A stretch of DNA of 64,000 nt from Heterohyrax brucei (GCA_028571685.1 CM053142.1:198020796-198084795); one strand, 5' to 3'; positions 34,450-45,504 are shown, counted from the first letter of the stretch. Notes: a model not told the origin generated them from the letters alone. Numbers and translations are program-made.

Positions 34450-35180
34450 GTCTGCCGACCCCCACTGGTCTGTCAGTGTGTCACACTGGGGGGGCTTGCA
34501 TGTTGCTGTGATGTGGGCAGCTGTGCCGCTGGGGTTCTCATCCCAGCAGGGTCACCCGTGGGGGACGGGTTTCAGCTGAGCTGGTGTTCTCATCCCAGCA
34601 GGGTCACCCACGGGGGACAGGTTTCAGCTGAGCTGGTGTTCTCATCCCAGCAGGGTCACCCACGGGGGACGTGTTTCAGCTGAGCTGGGATTCTCATCCC
34701 AGCAGGGTCACCCACGGGGGACAGATTTCAGCTGAGCTGGGGTTCTCATCCCAGCAGGGTCACCCGTGGGGGACGGGTTTCAGCTGAGCTGGTGTTCTCA
34801 TCCCAGCAGGGTCACCCACGGGGGACAGGTTTCAGCTGAGCTGGTGTTCTCATCCCAGCAGGGTCACCCACGGGGGACAGATTTCAGCTGAGTTGGGGTT
34901 CTCATCCCAGCAGGGTCACCCACGGGGGACGTGTTTCAGCTGAGCTGGGATTCTCATCCCAGCAGGGTCACCCACGGGGGACAGATTTCAGCTGAGTTGG
35001 TGTTCTCATCCCAGCAGGGTCACCCGTGGGGGACAGATTTCAGCTGAGTTGGTGTTCTTATCCCAGCAGGGTCACCCACAGGGGACAGGTTTCAGCTGAG
35101 CTGGGGTTCTCATCCCAGCAGGGTCACCAATGGGGGACGGATTTCAGCTGGGCTTCCAGACAAAGAGAGACGAGGAGGCC
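34450..35180 (+). mobile_element. RTE 5' UTR, inverted relative to RTE-4
   Basis: 34470-34520 and 35140-35180 match the 5' UTR of the copy at 54505: ctgtcag, then gcatgttgctgt, then cagcagggyc, then gacgaggagg (actaggagg there). Orientation is + while the adjoining RTE-4 body is -. The interior is expanded into the 52-bp array. Confidence 0.75.
34534..35157 (+). repeat. Twelve-copy 52-bp minisatellite
   Basis: The segment (g/a)ttctcatcccagcagggt begins at 34534, 34586, 34638, 34690, 34742, 34794, 34846, 34898, 34950, 35002, 35054 and 35106, an exact 52-bp period with no indels. Each unit carries cagctgag near its end. There is no spacer sequence, so it is not CRISPR-like. The single-copy ancestor of the unit is visible in the RTE 5' UTR near 54575-54625. 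Confidence 0.95.
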
Positions 35181-36054
35181 AGGTCTGTAGGCTAAGTTGT
35201 GAACAGTGGAGCTTGGAACCAGTTTGTTCCTATTGGAACCCCTTCTGAGAATTTGCATTTCTCCCCCAGATGTGCTGAGTCAGCACCTGCCTCTTTGAGA
35301 AGATCCCCAGGTGACTGTCAGTGTTGAGCCTCCTGGGGACCTGTCAGAGGTGACAGTTCTCAGCAGGCATCCGAAGTCCTGGTAAGACTCCAGTGGCGCA
35401 CTGCTAGTGATGAAGCAGTGAGCGGGGTGTGGTGTGCTGCTTTCTCAAGAGTAGTTCTCCCTGAGGACAGCTGGGCACAGGACTTTCTTTTGAAAAATAC
35501 TTTTCTCTGTGTAACCCACTTGATACACAAGTAGCTTTATTTGCTGTAAGTTGTTTTCAAATTTAGAATTTGCAGTTATTTTTGCGTGTAAAGTAATCAC
35601 AGGATTCAGGTACTATACCAAGGTGCCTGCGGACGTGGTAGCACCCCGCCTCCGCCCTTCACCGCCAGCCACTCTGCTCTCTCCTTTGTCCTCAGGAAGC
35701 TGACAGATGCGCAGACTCATGCACAGACGTGTCACACTCCTCCTTTTCCCTCCTGTTTTACACAGAAAGTTGAAAGCTAGGACAAGTTACACTGTGCCTG
35801 TTGTGCCCTTTTACTCTACTCGCCCTGGACGTCACTCCATGCCAGTGCAGAGATGGGCTTCTGTCACTCGCCCTCTGAGTGGCTGTGTAGTTGCGCAGTA
35901 TACAGGCACATCTCTCCGGATTCACTGGTGAGGTTTGAATAAGGACCTTAGGAAACAATGCAGGAAGCGTCAAAAGAAGATGGACGGGGTGTACAGAGTC
36001 ACCATGCCAGAAAGAACTGGTCAACATTCAGTTATTACCAGAGGTAGCATGTGA
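35181..36054. other. Unassigned, with MER5-like piece
   Basis: 35240-35330 (gagaatttgcatttctcccc, then ctgagtcagcacctgc) resembles an MER5-type MITE. 35690-36050 is unassigned. No coding support. Confidence 0.35.
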
Positions 36055-37480
36055 TTAGGAACTGACAGCGGCGAAGGAAGACGCTGAGGCTGCTGGGAGG
36101 GCGGAAAACAAGGCTCCGGGAACGGATGGCGTGTCCGCAGAGACGCTTCAACAGACACGCAGCGCTGGCAGCGCTCATTGCTGCACGTCGGGCGGCTCGG
36201 AGGACAGCTGTCTGTCCAGCTGACTGTAGAGACCCACGTTGATGCCTGTGCCGAAGAAAGGGGTCCAGCCAGATGTGGCAGTCATCAAACAATATCATTA
36301 CTGTTGCACACGAGTAAAATTGTGCTGAATGTAATTCAAAGGGGCTGCAGCGGTATGTCCCCAGGTAACTTCTAGAAATTCAGGCGGATTCAGAAGGGGC
36401 TGTAGAACTAGGGCTGTATTGTTGGTGACGTCAGATGGATCGTGGCTGAAAGCAGAGAATACCAGAAAGATATTTAAATGTGTTTTACTGATTATGCAAA
36501 GGCATTCAACTGTGTGGATTATAGCAAATTGTGGATGATATTGTCGAATGGGAATTCTAGAACACTTCATTGTGCTCATGAGGAATCTGTACATGGATCA
36601 AGAGGTGCTTGTTCAAACAGAACAAGGGGACGCTTGCATGACTGAAAGTCAGGAAATGTGTGCATCGGGGTTGTACTCTTTGACCACACCTATTCGGTGT
36701 CTGTGCTGAGCTCATCATCAGAGAAGCTGGACTATGTGAAGAAGAAGGAGGCATCAGGACTGGAGGAGGATGCATTAACAACCTGTGTTATAGGTTGTGA
36801 GATGACTCAACCTTGCTTACTGAAAGTGGAGAGGACTTCAGACACTTACTGATGAAGATCAAAGACCACAGCCTTCAGTATGGATTACACCTCAGTATGA
36901 AGAATATGAAAATCCTCAGCAGCTGGTCCAGTAAGCAGCATCATGATAAATGGAGAAAAGATGAAGATTGTCAAGGATTTCATTTTATTTACATCTACAG
37001 TCAACACCCGTGGAATCAGCAGTCAAGAAATTGAAAGACACTGCATTGGGAAGATTTGATGCAAAAGTCCTCTTTAAAGTGCTGAAAAGCAAAGATGTCA
37101 CCTTGAAGACTAAGGCGCACCTGACGCCCGCCGTGGTGTTTTCAGTCTCATCAGATGCATGCAAAAGCTGAGTAATGAACAGAGGAGAGAGAAGGCAAGT
37201 TGATGCCTTTGAATCATGGTGCTAGAGAGAACATTGAATACACTGTGGATGCCACAAGAACGAACAGTTCTGTCTTGAATTCGGTACAACCATGGTGCTC
37301 CTTGGAAGGACAGATGGCAAGCCCACAGCTTGCATACTTTTGACATGTTGTTGGGGAGGGTCAGTTCCTGGAGAAGGCCCTCATCCTTGGTAGAGGGCCA
37401 GCCAAGAGGAGGAAGACTGTCTACGAGGTGGACTGACACGGTGGCTGCAGCAGTGACCTGAATCGACCATGGGCACGGCG
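36055..37480 (+). mobile_element. RTE LINE, 5'-truncated and deleted (RTE-5)
   Basis: It follows the RTE RT and C-terminal order with internal loss, including a decayed DYAKAFNCVDYSK-like region near 36488 and the C-terminal end near 37350. Many stops; inactive. Confidence 0.75.
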
Positions 37481-39654
37481 CAGGAGCAGGCCATGTTCCG
37501 ATGTTTTATACAGCATCTGCCCTTGGCTGAGCGGCGCTGTCCTGTGTCCAATCTTCTCTGAGATGCTGTGACTGGCCCGGTGCACATGTTGGTTCTTTGT
37601 TGTCGAGGGGCTTCTTCAGAGTCGGTTCGTAGCGATAGGATTGCTTGCTGGGTCACAGGGTGGGTGTCCTTTGATGAGGATTTCCAGATGGCCCTCCTGA
37701 GACTCGTCCGACTTGCAGGGCTGCGGGCAGTAGGTGGCAGGCCTGAGCACTGCTGGTACTTCCCAGCCTCACCAGTCGGGGGCAGGAGGGAGCTTCCGGA
37801 GTTTTGCCAGGCCAGTGTGGTCAGAGATGGTGTCTTGAAGTGGTTTTAATTCAGTATGCCTCAATTTGAGTATGAAAAAGGAACAGGTAAACGGAATCGG
37901 TGGGATAGTCGTGCTCATCTGCGGTGATTAGATGGAAGTTGGTCCTTGTGGGAAGCGCCCGCAGGCGCTGGCCGCTGAGCACTTTGCCGTGAGAATCTGC
38001 TCTGCATGGCAGCCTTGGCATCTCTTGGAAGAGCCCTTCTCACTTTAGAAGAGATCACAAGTCCTGCCACACTGTAGCACACACGTCCTGAACTGAGGAC
38101 ACGTGGGACACAGCTTGTTCAGCTCACCTCTGATTGGCCGTCTGTACTTTCAGGTCTCTTTGTCTTTGAAGGAGGACGTTTAAAATCACTTGAGGAACTT
38201 TTGATCCTGGCTGCCTCCTCCGCCCTTGTCCTCTTCCTCTTCAGTCACAGTGTGGGGCTGCCGATGCTCCCCTCAGAGGGAGCAGGCCCTGGGCTGGGCG
38301 GGGAGGGCCTTCTCACTGCGCCTGGGTGAGGCGGGCAGAGCCAGGCTTGTGGGGAGTGGGACGGGGTGGAAGCAGTGGATAGATTGGTTCTGTTTCTTTT
38401 CCTTATCCTGTTTTGTACTCAGGCTGATGGGTATTATTTTTAAACAACATCTTGTCTCTGGAGATTAGGATCAGGTGGGAAGTAAGTTCTGGTCTGCAGT
38501 CTGCACTGTCAGTAGGTGGCCTGCATCTTTTGAGGCTGGAAATTCTCTCCATAGTTGCGGGGTTGATGGCAGAACCCAGCCCTCTTCACACGTAGGTAAA
38601 ATGATCAGAGTACCACAGAAACGTAATCCCTGTGTGGTCCAATAACCAAGGTTAGCGCGCCTCCTGTCTTGAAAGTGGTGCCCAGGCAGGAGAAAAGGAG
38701 AAAGGGACGCTCTCCTGTTGGGTGTCAGAGTCCTCAACCGAGTGGCGGTGCTCTTTTAGAAGCATCACTGCTATGTACAGCCTTAAAACAAGCCGTGCGA
38801 AGGCACCAGAACAACACACAACGTAGGAAGTGAAACTCTGTCCTAATTATGACAGCTGACTTCCGTGCCCGCTGCCAGATCCGTGGGCCTATCTGTTATA
38901 AACCCCAGCGCAGTCCTCTCCGCCTTTCCCGTGCGGGTGAACTGAGGAGAGCCCCTGCTCCCAGGGTGGTCTCAGTTCACAGGCAGGCCCTCGTGAGGCC
39001 GTGGGACAGAAGGTGATAGAAGTGCTGGCGTGTGACCTGCCACCCTGTGTCTTGAGATCTGACTCAGAGAAGTGCATGTCCAGTGAGAGATCGTAGGAGA
39101 TGCGACTGATGCCACCTCGCCCATGTCAGGAAATGAGCAGGTGCTCTGCAGCCCCTCCCCTCCCTTCTTCTCAGTTAACCGTGGTCCTGACCGCTGCCGC
39201 TGCCGTACATGGGACCCCACAGCGTGTGGTCTTCAGGGTTGGTTTTCTCTTGCACACTGTTGGGTTTGTTGTGATGGGAGTTGGTTTGCTTTCACTGATG
39301 TCTGCGGTTCTGTCCCGGGGCTGGAGGGCTGGAGCTGTGCAGTCAGCGGCTGGCGGGGGGCCCACGTGAGTGCTGCTGAGCACTGCCCGGGGTCCATGGC
39401 TCCTGCTGCGGCTGGGCGGGCGCCTCGGTCCACATGTGCGTGGGAACGGCATCGACCGGCCGGGCTGTGTGCAGTCCACTTTCAGGGGAGGACGACACAC
39501 GAACTGTTCCCAGGGAGGTTTACTGGCTCATAGCAGAGCTCCTCAGTGTTTGGCATCACCAGGTTTGTGTGGGTGGCTGGGTTAGTGTGGGTGTGTGTGT
39601 GCATGTGCGTGCATGCAGGTTTAGTGTAGCTGTTTTATACTGTATTGTGGTTTT
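37481..39654. other. Unassigned 2.2 kb
   Basis: No repeat family or exon with support was recognised. A short GT-rich microsatellite lies at about 39580-39615. An acceptor-like tactttcag occurs near 38152, but no coding frame supports an exon. Confidence 0.3.
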
Positions 39655-39822
39655 AGGAAAACCCGGTGGTTTAGTGGTTAAAGAGCTACAGCTGCTAACC
39701 AAAAGGTTGGCAGTTCGAATCCAACAGGCACTCTTTGGAAATGCCATGGGGCAGTTCTGCCATGGCCTACAGGGTCACTGTGAGTCGGAATTGACTTGAC
39801 GGTCACAGGTTTGGTTTTTAGT
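39655..39822 (+). mobile_element. AfroSINE
   Basis: Full-length: gaaaacccggtggtttagtg, gctgctaaccaaaaggttgg, cagttcgaatcc, tacagggtcactgtgagtcg, ttgacttgacgg. The tRNA-like B box (ggcagttcgaatcc) is well preserved. Confidence 0.9.
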
Positions 39823-39858
39823 TTTACTGTGGTTGTAATTTATATTCCTTTGATTTTG
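39823..39858 (-). mobile_element. Old L1 3' end, left part of split target
   Basis: Together with 42301-42470 this forms a continuous old L1 3' sequence once 39859-42300 is set aside. The last 18 bases (39841-39858) are the left TSD copy. Confidence 0.6.
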
Positions 39859-42300
39859 CTGGAGCGTTGAGTCCATTCACATTCAAAGTAATTATTGATA
39901 GGTATGTGTTCAGTGCTGCCATTGTGATATGTTTATTTTTGAGTTGATGTTTTCTCTTTTGTTCTTATTAATCTGTTCTGCGACCTTCTTTGCGAGTTGA
40001 GTTTTCACCTTTTTAAGGGTCGGTTTTGTGGTTGTTGAGACTCCTATATTACATTTCTAGATACGGTATGTTGCTTCTCTATTATGCTTTATAGCTGCTC
40101 CTATGATCCTGCTTAATGAACTATACATAACCCCAATTTTGATTGCTACCAGTCTTGTCAACTTCCTCTCCATCTGGAAGGACTATAACGACTGTAGTAT
40201 ACCCCTCTTTTTAATATGATGGTATCATAGTTTACATGATATGATCACTGGATTGTTTCTTTCAGTATTATAGCTTTGATTGTGTTTGGAGCCTTCCCTA
40301 ACTGAGTAGTATTCTGGATAATGAATGTGTCCTTATAAAATACAAAGGTAGTGGTTTTGTTCTTCCAAACCAAAAGATTATTTCAGTATTTCTTGTAGCT
40401 TTGGTTTGGTTTTTACAAAATCTCTTGAGTTTCTGTTTTACTGCGAATGTCTTAATTTCATTTTCATATTTAAAATATAGTTTTGCAGGATATATAATTC
40501 TTGGTTAGAAGTTCTTCTCCTTCAGGGCTTTGAATGTGTCATGCCACTCTCTCCGTGCCAGCATAGTTTGTGCAGAGAAATCTGATGAAAGCCTACAGGG
40601 CTTCCCTCTGAATGTTAGCTTTGCTTTGAGTCTTGCTGCCTTTAAGAGTTTTTGCTTATGTTTCATTTTGTTGAGCTTGATTATAATATGTCTTGGAGTC
40701 TTCTATTGAGATCTATATTGAGTGGTGTTCGACATGTATCTTGTATATCTATATTCTTCTTTCATGATTTCTGGGGAGTTTTCTGTCAGCAGCTCAGCCA
40801 CAATACTCTCTGTGTTCTCAGGTGTCTAGCCCGGTTCAGGAACTCCAATTAATTGTACATTGTTCTTCTTAATAGAGTCCCACATGCTTCTTAATGCTTC
40901 TTCATTTTTCTTGTTTCTTTTTTCTGATTTCTCCTCATAGATGCTGGAGTCAATGGCTGTGTCTTCCAAATCAGAAATTCTCTTTTCCATTTGTTCCATT
41001 CTGTTTTCTTGGCTTTGAACTGAAGTTTCTATGTCTTTGGTTTTGTTCTTGATCTGTTGGATTTCCGAGTACTGATGTTCCATCAGATCAAACAGATTGC
41101 TTAATTTTTCGTTTTGCTCTGCTGCATTTTGTGTAAGATCTAGGAGGGCTCTATATATAATCCTTTGTATTTGCCTTCTGATAGTTTTAGAAAAGCTTCT
41201 TCATCTGGGAAGTTCTGAGGTGGTTTCTTTAGGGGGTCTTCTGATGCTGTTGGTGACTTCCGAGATACCATCCTCTCCAACGTCTGCTGCTTTTGGGGCT
41301 TCATGTGGGTCACTAGAGGCTGGGAGAGATGCTGTGAAGATGGACCACACTTGTTTCTCTAGGCCGTCTTACGATGAGAAGTAAAAAGTATATGGTACCT
41401 TCTAAAGTCAGTCAGGTTTTCAGATGTATACATCCCTCTTCCCAGCTGGAAAAGTAAGAACCTCTATATTGAACACTTGATGTTATAAACTAGCTCAAAA
41501 TACAGAAAGGCTTCTGGCCTGCTGGCCCCTGCTGTCAGTCCCCAGCTGTAGGCGATATTGTGTAGAACTCTGCTTTTCTGTTGGAAAAGCAGTCTCTTCT
41601 GGGTAGGAACTGCCTCCCAGACCAGGAATTAGGTCCAGCTGAGGCTTCCGTATGGCTGAATCCACCTCCCAGCAAAACAAGATGTTGTCCCATGTAAGCT
41701 CACCAGCCGGCTGGGACCAGGCTCCCAGCGGATAGAGAGGCCAAGAGTGTCAAAATGCCCAGAGTCCACAGACTTTGCCGCTGGGCCCTGGCCCCGGGCG
41801 ACACTGTGCAAAACAGTGCCTCCCTGCTAGAAAAGCACTTTCTCCCCAGCAGGAGCCACCTCCAAGCCTAAGAACAAAGTCCGGCTGGGGACTCTGCCTG
41901 GGCTTCTCTGTTTCCCGATAGGCCAGAGGAGCCGAGGTGTATAGAATCCAAAGCCAGGCTCTCAGAACCTGGCAATTATGCTTGCCAGTCCCACCAGCAG
42001 TGTGTCTGAAACCAGCAGCTAGTCAAGTCCCAGTTCTGTCTGCTGGCCAAGACAAAGGAAAAAAAAATTGAGATGGTGAGTTACCTTTGGTCTGTGCAAG
42101 CCTGTACTCGCTGAGAGTAGAGTCAGTGAAAAAAAGGAGATTTTGCATTCGCTGGTATGAAGTCCAAATTAATAGCCCTATGCTGCATCCCAGGGCTCAC
42201 TAGGTGTCCGGAAGTCTCTGTTTAACTATCACATCAGGTCCTAGTTTCCAGAGGGATTTAGGGAGACGTGTGTTTAGTCCGCCAGCTTGACTCCGCCCCC
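39859..42300 (-). mobile_element. L1 insertion with 5' UTR and ORF1 but no 3' end
   Basis: In element sense it starts at 42300 with GGGGGCGGAGTCAAGCTGGC, the canonical L1 5' terminus. The 5' UTR runs to about 41140 and ORF1 covers about 41130-40270. An ORF2 start follows (M-A-A-L-N-T near 39925) for some 22 codons, to a TLNVNGLNAP segment. The sequence stops at 39859 with no ORF2 body, 3' UTR or poly(A). It is bounded by an exact 18-bp direct repeat, tatattcctttgattttg, at 39841-39858 and 42301-42318. Confidence 0.85.
40270..41130 (-). pseudogene. L1 ORF1p remnant
   Basis: ORF1p is the L1 RNA-binding chaperone that trimerises through a coiled coil. The coiled-coil part is open at 40826-41083, rich in Glu/Lys heptads and ending IGVPEPG, the start of the RRM-like domain. 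The following RRM/CTD region is recognisable to about 40500 (an alkeknf-like stretch) but carries stops. No function is expected. Confidence 0.7.
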
Positions 42301-42470
42301 TATATTCCTTTGATTTTGAATGACGTGAGCACCTTCCCACACGTTTTTTTAGCGTGTAGTCTCTTTTGTGAAGTGCCTGTTGAAGACTCTTGCCTTTTTT
42401 CTGAACCTTGTCTGACATTGACACTTGCTGTTTTATGGCTAATGGTCTCTCTTGCAAAACAGTTTTTTTT
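42301..42470 (-). mobile_element. Old L1 3' end, right part of split target
   Basis: Contains the equivalents of gagcaccttcccacacg and aagtgcctgttgaagactc of old L1 3' ends. It begins with the second copy of the 18-bp TSD and ends in a T run near 42462-42476. Confidence 0.6.
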
Positions 42471-42487
42471 TTTTTTAATTTCCTAAT

Positions 42488-42655
42488 TGGAAACCCTGGT
42501 GGTATAGTTAGGGTTAAGTGCTACATCAGCTAACCAAAAGTTGGCAGTTCAAATCCACCACGTGCTCCTTGGAAACTCTATGGGGCAGTTTTACTCTGAT
42601 CTCTAGGGTTGCTATGAGTTGGATCCGATTTGACAGCAGTGGGTTTAGTTTTTCA
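42488..42655 (+). mobile_element. AfroSINE
   Basis: Full-length: ggaaaccctggtggtatag, gctaaccaaaagttggcagt, ctccttggaaactctatggg, tagggttgctatgagttgga. A short gttaggg insertion lies near the A box. Confidence 0.9.
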
Positions 42656-43115
42656 GTTTTAATTGTCATGTGGTCTGATGTATCCATCAGTCCTGTCTGT
42701 ATAAGGATTGTGTTCTCATGGTGCCATTTAATTTAATCATCTGGGCTCTGGTTCCCTGTAAACTGGTAGTGGAATCCAGAGGTGAAATGGACTGGACTCA
42801 GGTCCAGACTCCTTGGCAGGACTCCTTCTGGGGTGCTGGGTTGTTCCATGGGGGTGGGATATGAGATGTCTGGTTGTCTCTGATGCTGGTGGCCATTGGC
42901 ATACATGCCACATGCCTTCAGGCTACACACCGGGGGTATTCTGAGTTGGTTATTCCTTCCCAGTGGATTAGCTGGGACCTTCTTGAAAGAGAAGTTTGCC
43001 CTCACCTGCAGCTTGGTCAGCCAGCGCTGCGATTCCCATAGTGAAGGGAAATGCTTGCTCTTGCTTGTTTCTGCTTCCAAAATAATGAATCAGCTCCTCA
43101 TCCTGTAGAAGTCAC
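42656..43115. other. Unassigned
   Basis: Sequence between the AfroSINE and the ERV-L LTR, with no recognised family. Confidence 0.3.
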
Positions 43116-43556
43116 TGTGATGGTGAACTTCTGTGTCACCTTAGTTCAGCCACAATCCTCAGTGGTTTTGCTTTAGGTAGTAATTGGGTGGTTATGTGTA
43201 ATGTAAATACCTTCCAAGGTGAAATCTTTATTCTTAAGAGACAGTTTTCTTGGGGGTGTATACTGCCTTCAGTGTGTAAATGGGTGCTTGGCTGCTCTCT
43301 CTTTCCGGATCCTGTGTCTGTGTTGTCATCACAGGACCTGCAGTTCTGGACTTGAGCTGCCAGTTTACCTGCCAACACTGAGCCCATCAGCGTGCAGCCA
43401 TGGAAGTCAGAGAAGCCTCTGGCGTGGCTCTTGATCCACTGACTTGTGGCTTGCAGCCCTCCACAGGTGAGTAAGCCATTTCCTTGAGATAATCGCTTTG
43501 TCACTGTTTCTCTGTGCTTCACTGACCTGCTTCTCTAAAGAGCTCATTCTAAGACA
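43116..43556 (+). repeat. ERV-L 5' LTR (MLT2-like)
   Basis: It starts tgtgatggtgaacttctgtg and ends ctaagaca, matching the layout of ERV-L LTRs. It is followed by tttggtaccaagaatgg, which resembles the primer-binding site region of ERV-L. Retroviral internal sequence follows on the same strand. Confidence 0.7.
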
Positions 43557-44405
43557 TTTGGTACCAAGAATGGTTCTAGAAAAACAGAACTATAAGGTTG
43601 AGTTTTCTGCATTGCTTCTCAAGTCTCAAAAATGTAGACGATTCTGCTTCCAGTAGAAAAGAGGGCGCTGCTAATCCCTGATGTGATGTCATAATAGAAA
43701 CACACAAAAAATCGCCGTTGATAAACCAGATTGGTAAAAGGTGAGGCTCCAGATAATTGCAAATTGGACACTTTTTTATCGTTTTGTCAGAATGATAAAT
43801 GTAAGGACCCTGGTTGGTTGGTCCTGTTTTCACGAGACAGAGTGGTGAAAGAGGGCATCAGAGTCCCAGCAGGAGTGGTGTACAGGCGGCCTCAGGGCTG
43901 GCACTACACCCTGAACGAACTCATGCTTCCTGTCATAACAGAGTTGTGGGGCAAGAACAAAGCCCAGGGTTCTGCTGTGAGACTGGCAGACTTACAGTGT
44001 CAGCTGAATTTCCAAGCTCGAATGGTGTCTGAAGTTTAAGTAAAGGTATTGTTGGGGAGAAGTGGGACCCTGACATTTAGAATAGGGACACCTGAGTAGA
44101 TAGTGAGGAAGCTGGCTACACTGGGTCCCTAAATTCCATCAAACCACTCCTGCTAATAGAGCCACCTGTCTCAGTCCCGTCTGAAGAGATGGCTCCATCT
44201 TCGTCAGCTAAGTGATCCTCCCAGTAAACCACTGGGTCCTGAAGAGTTGAATCCAGCTGCATCTGAAGAACCTGGGAGCCATTGCCTGGGCTGTGACTGG
44301 GGCCGGATGTCTTAGAAGATGTTGAAGTACAAAGTGTGACTCAGGAGGTATGCTACACTCTAAAAGAACTGGTGGACTTTCTCATATATACAAAAGGAAG
44401 CCTGA
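43557..44405 (+). pseudogene. ERV-L gag remnant
   Basis: An open frame at 43731-44039 (102 codons) lies where ERV-L gag is expected, directly after the primer-binding region. No conserved gag motif could be confirmed; the assignment rests on position. It is cut by an RTE insertion at about 44406. Confidence 0.5.
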
Positions 44406-45132
44406 GATTTGAGACACTTACTGATGAAGATCAGTGACCACAGCCTTCAGTATGCATTGCACCTCAACATCAGGAAAACAGAAATCCTCACAGCTGGACC
44501 AGTAATCCTCACAGCTGGACCAGTAAGCCACATTGTCATAAATGGGGAAGAGATTGAGGTTGTCAAGGATTTCCTTTTACTTGGGTCCACAATCAGTGCC
44601 CATGGAAGGAACAGTCAAGAAATCAAAAGATGCACTGCACTGGAAAAACCTGCTGCCAAGGACCTCTGTAAAGTATTCAAAAGTAAAGATGTCACCTTGA
44701 AGAAGAAAATGAGCCTGACCCAAGCCATGGTATTTTCAGTTGCATCATATGCGTGCAAGAAGCTGGACACTGAACAGAGAAGACTGGAGAAGAATGTTGA
44801 ATGTCCCATGGCCCGCCAAAGAACCAACAGGTCTGTTCTGGAAGAAGTACAAGCAGAGTGCTGTTTGGAAGCAAAGACGGCAAGACTGTATCTTACATAC
44901 TTTGGACATGTTGTCAGGAAAGATCAGTCCCTGGAGAAGAACATCATGCTTGGTAGAGTGGAGGGTCAGCAAAAAAGAGGAAGACCCTCGACAAGATGGA
45001 TTGACACAGAGGCCACAACAGTGGGGTTAAGCATAACAATGATTGTGGACATGGCACAAGACCAGGCAGTGTTTCATTCTGTTGTTCATGGAGTTGCTAT
45101 GAGTTGGAACTGACTGAGTGGGACCTAACAAC
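44406..45132 (+). mobile_element. RTE LINE 3' half (RTE-6), open frame
   Basis: A 5'-truncated RTE copy whose C-terminal coding part stays open for 234 codons (44409-45113), including a VLEEVQAECCLEAKTARLYL segment and FGHVVRKDQSLEKNIMLGRV. It ends in the complete tail near 45130 (ctgagtgggacctaacaaca). An exact 21-bp tandem duplication (two atcctcacagctggaccagt units) lies at about 44484-44525 and is in frame. The open frame suggests one of the youngest RTE copies here. Confidence 0.85.
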
Positions 45133-45300
45133 AACAGCCTGGTATGCAGGCATTGATCTGACTAATGCCTTTTTTTCCATACGTGGTTCAAACGACTGCC
45201 AGAAGCAGACTGCCTTCGGGTGGCAAGGCCAGTCATGTACCTTCGTGGTCCCACCTCGAGTATGCGTCAGCTCTCCAGCCTTACGTCTTTAGTGTGCAGG
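45133..45300 (+). pseudogene. ERV-L pol fragment: RT palm
   Basis: Translation shows a WYAGIDLTNAFFS segment near 45140, which is the conserved RT motif containing a catalytic Asp, then a W-Q-G-Q segment and SPAL near 45280. The YxDD region expected next is missing here. The frame is broken by an AfroSINE fragment at 45335. Confidence 0.75.
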
Positions 45301-45334
45301 CATTCTGATTGCCTTTGTCTTTTCCTTGAATACT

Positions 45335-45420
45335 CTGGGGGGTCAGTTCTGCTCTGGCCTCTAGGGTCGCCATGAGTCGGATCTGACTCGATGGCACTTG
45401 GCTTGGCTTTGGCTTGTCTT
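45335..45420 (+). mobile_element. AfroSINE 3' fragment
   Basis: Only the second half: tctggggggtcagttctg, cctctagggtcgccatgag, gatctgactcgatggcac. Confidence 0.8.
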
Positions 45421-45504
45421 TCACAAGTGTCACACTTGTGAGTGACTCTAGACTTACTGGTAAGATGTTTGTGTGTTAGAGGGTGGGACATGAGCTCAAA
45501 AAAA

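Noticed and set aside
34534..35157. CRISPR-like regular array
   Set aside because: Units are contiguous with no spacers, the host is a mammal, and the unit derives from a LINE 5' UTR.
38140..38200. Internal exon after the acceptor-like tactttcag near 38152
   Set aside because: No conserved frame or downstream donor with a coding stretch was found.
39655..39730. tRNA gene
   Set aside because: The A/B-box-like sequence is the head of an AfroSINE. There is no complete cloverleaf and it is followed by the SINE body.
43731..44039. Possible host gene of about 100 codons
   Set aside because: It lies directly after an ERV-L LTR and primer-binding-like site, so a gag remnant is the simpler reading.
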